Source of the DNA: Planctomycetota bacterium
Lineage (GTDB): Bacteria > Planctomycetota > J058 > J103
Direction: 5' to 3'
NCBI GenBank assembly: GCA_003694875.1
Contig: RFJN01000267.1
Coordinates: 1-5,239, forward strand
DNA: 5,239 nt
In this document: positions 1 to 5,022 of the stretch, piece by piece
Layout: each line of letters opens with the position of its first letter
Position numbering within the stretch: the first letter of the stretch is position 1
Made by a program: the position numbers and the translations under genes
The notes under the pieces: generated by a model
Told to the model about the DNA's origin: nothing
The model's input: the letters and a program-made list of their open reading frames with translations, nothing else
Database searches by the model: none

Positions 1-1106
1 ACGCAGAGAGGGCGGCGGAGGCCATGCGCGCGGCGTCGCAGCGGCTCGCCGCGGGCGAGCGGCAGGCGGCCGAGAGAGCGCAGCAGCAGGCCGAGCAGGC
101 GCTCGCGCAGGCGGAGGCGCTGCTCGAGCAGGAGCGCGCGCGGCGTCTCGAGCGGCTGCGCAAGGCACAGCTCGAGGCGCGGGCGGAGCGCGAACGCAAG
201 GCGGCCGAGCAGGCGCGTCAGCTTGCGGCGCAGCTCGAGCGATCCGAGACCGCGGGCGAGCGCGCGGCCGCCGGCGGGGCGAAGGCCGCCGCGGGCTCGA
301 TGGAGCAGGCGGCCGGCGCCATGGAGTCGGGCGATCCCGACGAGGCGGCCGAGCAGCAGCAGCAGGCGGTCGAGCAGCTCGAACGCACCGAGCAGCAGCT
401 CGCCGAGCAGCAGCGGGCCTACGAGGATCTGCAGGCCGAGCAGGAACTGATCTCGATCCGCGACAAGCTCGAGGAGGCGATCGAGACGCAGACCGAGATC
501 AACCGCAAGACGGTCGAGTACGACAACAAGCGCAAGGAGCGCGACGGGCGGCTGTCGCGTCGCGACCGGTTCGCGCTGCGCAAGCTCGCGCGGACACAGC
601 GCGAGCTCGCCGGCAGCCTCGACGCGCTCGTGCAGAAGCTGCGGGAAGAGCAGCAGATCTGGGTGTTCGCACAGCGGCTCGAGGACGCGCAGGTGGACAT
701 GCTCGAGGCGGCCGACCGGCTTGCCGACAACCCGCCCGAGACCGGTCAGCTCACGCAGCAGTTCGAGCGCGACGCGCTGCGGGTGCTGCTGCGGTTGCGT
801 GAGGCGCTCGAGCAGGAGCAGGGGCGGCGCAAGAAGCAGCAGCAGCAACAGCAGAATGGCGGCAACATGGCGCAGCGGCGCCGGCTCGTGCCGCCGCTTG
901 CGGAGCTCAAGATGCTCAAGGAGATGCAGCAGGAGACGCTCGAGCGCACGCGCGATCTGAACGAGGCGATCCGGCTCGCGGGCGGCGAGCCGAACGAGTT
1001 CCAGCGCACCATGCTGCGACGGCTCGCGGCGCGGCAGGGCAACATCGCCGACCTGCTGAAGAAGATCAGCGACGACCTCGAGCGGCAGCAGGGCGGGGGG
1101 GACTGA
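1..1106 (+). CDS. Glutamine-rich coiled-coil protein, 3' part (planctomycete-type hypothetical)
   Basis: The reading frame is open to the left edge (first full codon at 3), so the ATG at 24 is probably internal and the true start lies outside the window. From that ATG, 360 residues are visible. Residues 1-75 are an almost continuous Ala/Glu/Arg/Gln helix, residues 92-222 continue as heptad-like coiled coil, and residues 272-277 are six glutamines. A C-terminal block follows the stretch VPPLAELKMLKEMQQET (289-305). No membrane segment or catalytic motif is visible in this part. The Ala-Met-Glu-Gln repeats and the 'LVPPLAELKML' block resemble large glutamine-rich proteins of planctomycete operons with MoxR, DUF58 and BatA-like genes; this is remembered resemblance. 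The role is unknown; a structural or scaffolding part of an envelope complex is inferred. It could also be classed as DUF4175-like. Coding is well supported; function is not. Confidence 0.85.
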   Translation, partial: AERAAEAMRAASQRLAAGERQAAERAQQQAEQALAQAEALLEQERARRLERLRKAQLEARAERERKAAEQARQLAAQLERSETAGERAAAGGAKAAAGSMEQAAGAMESGDPDEAAEQQQQAVEQLERTEQQLAEQQRAYEDLQAEQELISIRDKLEEAIETQTEINRKTVEYDNKRKERDGRLSRRDRFALRKLARTQRELAGSLDALVQKLREEQQIWVFAQRLEDAQVDMLEAADRLADNPPETGQLTQQFERDALRVLLRLREALEQEQGRRKKQQQQQQNGGNMAQRRRLVPPLAELKMLKEMQQETLERTRDLNEAIRLAGGEPNEFQRTMLRRLAARQGNIADLLKKISDDLERQQGGGD

Positions 1107-1213
1107 TGAACCGGAGGCGGCGGGCCGAGGGGCGGAGCAGGCGGCGAGCGGGCTACGATGCGGGAGCGTCCCGGGTGACCGGGGTCTGCGGCGAGCGAGG
1201 TGTGGAGGGATGA
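1106..1213 (+). CDS. Possible 35-codon coupling ORF between two coiled-coil genes
   Basis: The ATG at 1106-1108 shares its A with the stop of the upstream gene (TGATG). The ORF's own TGA at 1211-1213 overlaps the next gene's ATG at 1210 (ATGA). A G-rich stretch at 1095-1100 lies 5 bases before the start and could act as a weak ribosome binding site. The product would be very basic (begins MNRRRRAEGRSRRR) with no recognised domain. The fit at both ends suggests translational coupling, but an arginine-rich open frame of this length is common by chance in GC-rich DNA, so it may not be a real gene. Confidence 0.22.
   Translation: MNRRRRAEGRSRRRAGYDAGASRVTGVCGERGVEG
1154..1159 (+). promoter_or_regulatory. 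Weak -10-like box upstream of the secreted coiled-coil gene
   Basis: TACGAT matches the sigma70 -10 consensus at four of six positions, including both key ends, and stands out in GC-rich surroundings about 50 bases before the ATG at 1210. No recognisable -35 box lies 16-18 bases upstream, so this is only a candidate internal promoter. Confidence 0.25.
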
Positions 1214-1935
1214 CGGTGCTGCGAGCGAAGGCGTGGACATCGCGGGTGGCGGTCGTGGCGCTCGGCGTCGGGCTTCTCGCCGCCGGGGCGCGGGCCGACA
1301 TCCGGCCGGACGAGAAGGACAGGGGCCCCGACGCGCAGGGGCGCGGGGTGGGCGAGCGCGGGCACGACGAACGCAATCCCCTCGTGCCGATCCTGGATCT
1401 CATGCGGCAGGTGCAGCAGCGACTCGCCGAGGCGGACAGCGGGCGCTGGACGCAGGCCGAGCAGAAGAGGATCGTGGAGGCGCTGAAGTTCGGCGAGAAC
1501 GCGGTCAAGGAACTCGACAAGCTGATCGAGCTCGCCGAGCAGCAGTCGAGCAGTTCCGGCGGGGGCGGTTCGTCGTCGGGTCGCCGCAGCCGCGGTGGCA
1601 AGCCGCAGCGCAGGCGCTCGGCGCGCCAGCGGCAGTCCGAGGGGCAGCGGCAGGCGGTCAACCCCCAGCAGCGCAGCGGCCAGCCGCGCGAGCAGCAGGA
1701 CAACCGCGCGGCGCGCAACGACCAGCGGCGTCTCGGCTCGCGGCAGTCCGGGGGCGATCCGGGCAGCGACAGCGCCGGGGCCGGGCGCAAGCGGCCGAGC
1801 GAGGCGGATCGCTGGGGCGATCTTCCCATGAAGGAGGTGCGCGAGGCACTGGACGCGCGGCGTTCGGAGCTGCCACCTCGCTGGCGGGCGCTGCTCGAGC
1901 GCTACTACCGCCGGCTGGCCGAGTCGCAGCGCTGA
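1210..1935 (+). CDS. Secreted coiled-coil protein with C-terminal YYRRLAE block (hypothetical)
   Basis: The 241-residue product has a signal peptide: basic start, hydrophobic core at about 13-26, then a likely cut after AGARA (about residue 29). Residues 62-112 form an amphipathic helix with the pattern MRQVQQRLAEAD...TQ..Q..IVEAL...LD.LIE. Residues 113-200 are Ser/Gly/Arg/Gln-rich and probably disordered. The C-terminal 40 residues are ordered again, with WGDLP at 202-206 and RYYRRLAE at 231-238. The helix and the C-terminal block resemble a recurrent planctomycete hypothetical family found beside coiled-coil and prenyltransferase-repeat genes (recollection). Function is unknown; an extracytoplasmic partner of the upstream coiled-coil protein is inferred. 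GGAGG at 1204-1208 is only one base from the ATG at 1210, while the in-frame GTG at 1216 lies seven bases after it, so the true start may be 1216. The signal peptide survives either way. Confidence 0.85.
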   Translation: MTVLRAKAWTSRVAVVALGVGLLAAGARADIRPDEKDRGPDAQGRGVGERGHDERNPLVPILDLMRQVQQRLAEADSGRWTQAEQKRIVEALKFGENAVKELDKLIELAEQQSSSSGGGGSSSGRRSRGGKPQRRRSARQRQSEGQRQAVNPQQRSGQPREQQDNRAARNDQRRLGSRQSGGDPGSDSAGAGRKRPSEADRWGDLPMKEVREALDARRSELPPRWRALLERYYRRLAESQR

Positions 1936-2087
1936 GCGGCCCGTCGTCGTCGCGCCCGCCGGCGGCGCGTCCCGATCGTGCCTGCGGTGGTGAGGTGCGC
2001 AGGGCGTCGTGGGCGCTGGACACGGCGTCGAGGTCGCTGCGGTTGGGCTGCCGCGGCCCGCGCTGGATCCGGACCGGCGGCGCACGG

Positions 2088-2093
2088 TAGGCT
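2088..2093 (+). promoter_or_regulatory. Weak -10-like box in the gap before the prenyltransferase-fold gene
   Basis: TAGGCT keeps the TA....T core of a -10 box and lies 33 bases before the ATG at 2127. The nearest -35-like hexamer, CTGGAT at 2063-2068, is 19 bases upstream and matches poorly. The 191-base gap 1936-2126 otherwise shows no gene, terminator or clear repeat. Confidence 0.25.
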
Positions 2094-2113
2094 GGGAGTG
2101 GGAGCAGCGGCAC

Positions 2114-2118
2114 GGAGG
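2114..2118 (+). promoter_or_regulatory. Ribosome binding site GGAGG fixing the start at 2127
   Basis: A full GGAGG lies eight bases before the ATG at 2127. It supports this start over the upstream start of a longer overlapping frame, and the resulting N-terminus is a clean signal peptide. Confidence 0.7.
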
Positions 2119-2126
2119 CGGCCGGC

Positions 2127-3218
2127 ATGAGGCGCGGCGGGAGACGGCTCGGCTTGAGCGGCTGGGGGGCGCTGGCGCTGGTGGCCGGCCTCGTGCTGCC
2201 GACCTCGCTGTGGGCCCGGCCGGAGCGTTCGGCCGTGGGACGTCTGTGGCGTCCGAGCCCTGCGGTGCAGCGAGGACTCGAGCGGCTGGTGGCGCTGCAG
2301 GACGAGCGCACCGGGGCATTCGGCACGCGCTTCCGGGTCGCCTCCACCGGGCTGGCGGGGCTGGCGTTGCTGGCGTCGGGCTCGGACTGGCACAGTGGAC
2401 CGCACGCCGAGGCGATCCGGGGGGCGGTGCGATTTCTCCTGGACGCGGCGCGACAACGGCCGCAGCCGGGGCTGGTGTTCTTCTTCGACGGCGAGACGCA
2501 GGGCAAGATGCACGCGCACGGGATCGCGCTGCTGTTCCTTGCCGAGGTGTACGGACAGACCGAGCGGGACGCCGAGTTGCGCGGTGCGATCCGCGCGGCG
2601 ATCACCACCACGGTGCTGGCGCAGACCTCGCGCGGCGGCTGGGGCTATCACCTGCGGGGCGAGACCGGCTGGGGCGAGGACGAGGCGTCGGTGACGATCA
2701 CCCAGATCCAGGCGCTGCGGGCTGCGCGCAACGCGGGGTTCCAGGTGCCGGCGCGGGTGATCGACAACGCGGTGGCCTACGTCAAGCGATCGATGAAGCC
2801 CGACGGCTCGTGCCGCTACTCGCTGAGCATGGGGGGGGCGGAGTCGCAGCGTTCGAGTTTCGAACTCACCGCGGCGGCGGTGGCGACGCTCAATGCGTCG
2901 GGGGTCTACCGCTCGCGGGAGCTCGAGCGCGGGCTCGCCTACCTGCGGCGCACCTGGCCCAAGTACAAGAGCCCCGATCGCGCGGCGACCGACTTCTACT
3001 TCTACGGCAACCTCTATGCGGCGCAGGCGCTGTGGCAGGCGGGCGAGAGCGACTGGTCGGCGTGGTTTCCCGCGGTACAGCGGCAACTGCTGCGCAGGCA
3101 GTTGCCGAGCGGCGGCTGGAATGCGAAGGAGCGCAACTTCGGCGAGGCGTATGCAACCGCCACCGCCCTTCTGATCCTGCAGATCCCGCGTCGGACGCTA
3201 CCGATCTTCGAGCGCTGA
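2127..3218 (+). CDS. Exported prenyltransferase/squalene-oxidase-repeat protein
   Basis: The 363-residue product begins with a signal peptide (basic RRGGRR, hydrophobic core 9-28, probable cut after WA at 29-30). The rest is a series of helical hairpins ending in Gly/Trp turns, as in the alpha/alpha toroid of prenyltransferases and squalene cyclases: QDERTGAFG (58-66), QTSRGGWGYH (166-175), KPDGSCRYS (224-232) and LPSGGWN (326-332). The stretch ASVTITQIQALRAARNAG (187-204) plus AVAYVKRS (215-222) closely resembles planctomycete proteins annotated as prenyltransferase/squalene-oxidase repeat. It is about half the length of squalene-hopene cyclase and lacks its DxDD motif, so terpene cyclisation is not supported. 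Substrate or binding role is unknown. It is the last gene of the forward cluster and its 3' end overlaps the convergent kinase-like gene by 21 bases. Confidence 0.9.
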   Translation: MRRGGRRLGLSGWGALALVAGLVLPTSLWARPERSAVGRLWRPSPAVQRGLERLVALQDERTGAFGTRFRVASTGLAGLALLASGSDWHSGPHAEAIRGAVRFLLDAARQRPQPGLVFFFDGETQGKMHAHGIALLFLAEVYGQTERDAELRGAIRAAITTTVLAQTSRGGWGYHLRGETGWGEDEASVTITQIQALRAARNAGFQVPARVIDNAVAYVKRSMKPDGSCRYSLSMGGAESQRSSFELTAAAVATLNASGVYRSRELERGLAYLRRTWPKYKSPDRAATDFYFYGNLYAAQALWQAGESDWSAWFPAVQRQLLRRQLPSGGWNAKERNFGEAYATATALLILQIPRRTLPIFER

Positions 3219-3986
3219 GTGCTGCTGCCCCTCGGTGCGGCGGGTTCCGAAGAGATTGCGCAGGCGCTTGCGCAGTGTGCGGCGTACCGGCCGGTGTGTG
3301 CGGCCGTGTCGCGGCAGGAACACCGTGCGCCAGCCGAGGCGGAACAGCGTACGGCTCGGAGCGGGCAGCCTCGCCGCCTCGAGGTAGTTCGTGGCGGCGC
3401 GCTGCCAGCCGAACGCGGCGATCGTGTGCCAGTCCCGGGCGTCGTGGCACAGGTGGCGGAAGTTGCGCAGTCGTGCGAGGGGACCGAGCGGCCGCCGTTG
3501 CAGGCGCATGTCGGCGATGTCGATCAGGCCGTGTCCTCCCTGCGGGAGGCGCAGCACGTTGCCGAACTGCAGGGAGCGAAACAGCACCCCGCGTTCGTGC
3601 AGTTGCGCCAGGAAGCGGAAGAAGTCGGTGAGGATCGCGGCCTGCTGCGCAGGCGGTGCCGCGGCGAGCAGCGCGCGCAGCGTCTCGCCCTCGAGGGGGC
3701 GGTAGCGCACCGCGCTCTCGCCCGTGGCGTCGAGGCGCCAGGCGGCGAGTGGCTGCGGGGCCGGGATGCCGCGGCGAGCGAGTTGTTCGGCGTTGTGGCA
3801 GAAGCGTTCGGCGCGGGAGAGCACGGCGGCGGAGGAGAGCCTGCGCCGCCGTGCAAAGCGCTTCACGTAGTCACCGTCCGGGAGCCGCCACAGCTTGGGC
3901 CCCTCGCGCCCGAGTTCCACGACCTCCGCCTGCTCGAGCAGGAACGCGAAGCTCCGGGCGTCGAGGGGCTGCAGCGGCAGCGACAT
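3198..3986 (-). CDS. WaaP/Kdo-kinase-like protein, catalytic Asp replaced by Ser
   Basis: This 262-residue protein has a kinase-like layout. The N-lobe has LWRLPDGDYVKRF, with K42 as the likely ATP-binding lysine. A helix, RFCHNAEQLARRGIPAP (61-77), follows. The loop LHERGVLFRSLQFGNVL (129-145) matches HRDxxxxN in position, and LIDIADMRL (154-162) supplies the metal-binding aspartate (D156 or D159). In the loop the catalytic aspartate is replaced by S138, while N143 is kept. Residues 222-251 form a very basic tail. The family (lipopolysaccharide core kinases, InaA-like) phosphorylates sugars of lipid A core; from memory, a group labelled 'toluene tolerance protein' has a similar FRSLxxGN loop. 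It may be a pseudokinase or a divergent sugar kinase acting at the inner membrane face. It sits 26 bases after the cytochrome gene on the same strand, probably in one transcript. No clear ribosome binding site precedes the ATG at 3986, so reinitiation from the cytochrome gene is likely. Confidence 0.85.
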   Translation of the reverse strand: MSLPLQPLDARSFAFLLEQAEVVELGREGPKLWRLPDGDYVKRFARRRRLSSAAVLSRAERFCHNAEQLARRGIPAPQPLAAWRLDATGESAVRYRPLEGETLRALLAAAPPAQQAAILTDFFRFLAQLHERGVLFRSLQFGNVLRLPQGGHGLIDIADMRLQRRPLGPLARLRNFRHLCHDARDWHTIAAFGWQRAATNYLEAARLPAPSRTLFRLGWRTVFLPRHGRTHRPVRRTLRKRLRNLFGTRRTEGQQHSALEDR

Positions 3987-4012
3987 GAAATCGCGCGCCG
4001 GTGCCGATGCGC

Positions 4013-4546
4013 TCAGTTGCCGCTGTGCGAGATGGCGTACACGTACGCGGCGACGGCCTTGAGGTGCTGATCGTCGAGGTTGGCGCCTCCCATGGGCGGC
4101 ATGGGCGCCTGTGCGGCCTTGAGTTCGGCGGCCGGCACGCCCTTCTTCACCGTGGCGAGGATCGCCTCGTAGCTGCCGTCGCCGTGCAGCCACTCGTTGT
4201 CGGTCTGGTCGGGGGCGAGCATCGAGCCCTTGGCGTCCATGCCGTGGCAGGTGTAGCAGCTTCCGCCTCCCGCCTTGCCCATCCAGACCTGGCGACCGAG
4301 TTCGACCATCTCGGGCGTCACACCGTCGGGGAGCTTGACCTTGGAGAGATCGGGCTTGGGGGCCTCGCCGGTCATGTTGGGTGGTGTCGAGGGCAGCGGC
4401 TTGTGCGAGGCCGCGGCCGGTGCGGCCGCGGTGGTGTTCGTGTCACCGGCCTTCTCGCTGCTCTTGTTTCCCGCGTCGTTCTTGCCGGGGCAGCCGGTCA
4501 TCAGTGCGCAGCACAGCGCTGCTGCGAGAGTCATGCGTAGACGCAT
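4013..4546 (-). CDS. Lipoprotein c-type cytochrome, monohaem
   Basis: The 177-residue product has a lipoprotein signal (MRLRMTLAAALCCALMTGC; lipidated C19). A flexible linker rich in Ala, Pro, Ser, Thr and Lys runs from about 20 to 75, and a class-I cytochrome c domain from about 76 to 174. Haem binding is at C97-Y-T-C100-H101, and the sixth ligand is probably M152 in MPPMGG. The closing helix, HLKAVAAYVYAIS (161-173), is typical of the family. The protein should be anchored on the outer face of a membrane and carry electrons in the periplasm; donor and acceptor cannot be told from the window. It could be a stand-alone shuttle or a subunit-like cytochrome as in cbb3 oxidase systems. The start is well fixed: AGGAGGAG lies six bases upstream. 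It leads a probable two-gene unit with the kinase-like gene. Confidence 0.95.
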   Translation of the reverse strand: MRLRMTLAAALCCALMTGCPGKNDAGNKSSEKAGDTNTTAAAPAAASHKPLPSTPPNMTGEAPKPDLSKVKLPDGVTPEMVELGRQVWMGKAGGGSCYTCHGMDAKGSMLAPDQTDNEWLHGDGSYEAILATVKKGVPAAELKAAQAPMPPMGGANLDDQHLKAVAAYVYAISHSGN

Positions 4547-4552
4547 GGCGAA

Positions 4553-4560
4553 CTCCTCCT
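4553..4560 (-). promoter_or_regulatory. Strong ribosome binding site of the cytochrome gene
   Basis: Read on the reverse strand this is AGGAGGAG, six bases before the ATG at 4546. It is the strongest such site in the window and selects this ATG over the in-frame ATG four codons later. Confidence 0.85.
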
Positions 4561-4583
4561 GTCAGATTGGTTGGAACCGCCGT

Positions 4584-4604
4584 GCGCGCACCCGGTGTGC
4601 GCGC
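4584..4604. repeat. Inverted repeat in the cytochrome leader
   Basis: GCGCGCAC (4584-4591) and GTGCGCGC (4597-4604) are perfect inverted copies around a five-base loop. The repeat lies between the predicted -10 box and the ribosome binding site of the cytochrome gene, so it could be an operator or a leader hairpin. Alternating GC in a GC-rich genome makes chance formation possible. Confidence 0.4.
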
Positions 4605-4617
4605 TGCAGACGGGCTG

Positions 4618-4646
4618 ACGATAGCGCGGCGGCGCGCGGGGGGCAA
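4618..4646 (-). promoter_or_regulatory. Sigma70-like promoter for the cytochrome-kinase unit
   Basis: On the reverse strand TTGCCC (4646-4641) and TATCGT (4623-4618) are separated by exactly 17 bases. Transcription would start near 4611, giving a leader of about 65 bases before the ATG at 4546. The -10 keeps T1, A2, T3 and T6 of the consensus, and the -35 keeps TTG. Confidence 0.55.
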
Positions 4647-4918
4647 TACGGCGCGCCGGGCGGCGTCGGGCAGCGGCGCACGAGCGCGTGGGGGGCCGGC
4701 GAAGCGGTTCGGCCTCGGCGGCCTGTGCCCGGTCGGGTTCTCGCGAGGCCCCGCTGACGGCTGTGGCTCCCGGAACACGGCCGGTCCCTCGGGGGGGCAG
4801 GCAAGGGGGGGGCTCGTTCGTATCGAGTGGTTGTACGGTGGAGACCTGCGGAATGGCGGTCCGGGCGCGGGCCGAGCGACACGGTCGAGGCCGACGTCGT
4901 GGCGTCTGCGGTGATCGC

Positions 4919-4948
4919 TTGACAAGAGTGCGGTGGAATGCTTACTGT
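4919..4948 (+). promoter_or_regulatory. Sigma70-like promoter for the small lipoprotein gene
   Basis: A perfect TTGACA (4919-4924) is followed after 18 bases by TACTGT (4943-4948), which keeps the TA....T core. The surrounding 30 bases are less GC-rich than the flanks. Transcription would start near 4955, giving a leader of about 65-70 bases before the ATG at 5023. Confidence 0.6.
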
Positions 4949-5010
4949 GGTGCGTGGCGGAGCGGTCTCTGGTGCTTCGCGCGGCATGGTCGCAGGGTAC
5001 TCGCAGCAGG

Positions 5011-5016
5011 AAGGAG
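5011..5016 (+). promoter_or_regulatory. Ribosome binding site AAGGAG of the lipoprotein gene
   Basis: AAGGAG lies six bases before the ATG at 5023, the ideal spacing. It is the main reason, with the lipobox, for accepting this short edge ORF as a gene. Confidence 0.75.
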
Positions 5017-5022
5017 CGTTCC

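Larger units (their letters stand above)
4547..5022. other. Divergent intergenic region, 476 bases
   Basis: No convincing gene is seen here. The open frames are Arg/Pro/Ala-rich shadows without ribosome binding sites or domains. The region holds the reverse promoter and leader of the cytochrome unit (4553-4646), a G-rich stretch at 4791-4812, and the forward promoter (4919-4948) and ribosome binding site (5011-5016) of the lipoprotein gene. Nothing recognisable lies between about 4650 and 4790 or between 4815 and 4915. Confidence 0.7.

Noticed and set aside
837..854. CAG/CAA run as a simple-sequence repeat
   Set aside because: It encodes six glutamines within a glutamine-rich protein and is interrupted by CAA, so it is better seen as ordinary low-complexity coding sequence.
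1153..2319. Reverse-strand open frame of 388 codons
   Set aside because: Its composition is dominated by Arg, Ala and Pro, and it lies opposite the signal-peptide-bearing coiled-coil gene.
1905..3086. Reverse-strand open frame of 393 codons
   Set aside because: It is antisense to two supported genes, is Arg/Pro-rich, and has no ribosome binding site or domain.
3253..3276. TTGCGCAG direct copies that can form a hairpin just after the toroid-fold stop, considered as a terminator
   Set aside because: No T-run follows, and the bases encode the conserved-looking basic tail of the kinase-like protein.
2009..3631. A 540-codon forward open frame
   Set aside because: It overlaps the toroid-fold gene in another frame, is Arg/Gly/Ala-rich without any motif, and runs into antisense of the kinase-like gene. 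Long shadow frames are expected at this GC content.
3219..4070. Forward open frame of 283 codons starting right after the toroid-fold gene
   Set aside because: It is antisense to the kinase-like gene, whose ordered motifs and position after the cytochrome gene give better support.
3987..4193. A longer N-terminus for the kinase-like protein
   Set aside because: The extra 69 residues are mostly out-of-frame translation of the cytochrome 3' end, Arg-rich and motif-free; the ATG at 3986 begins just before the kinase-like N-lobe.
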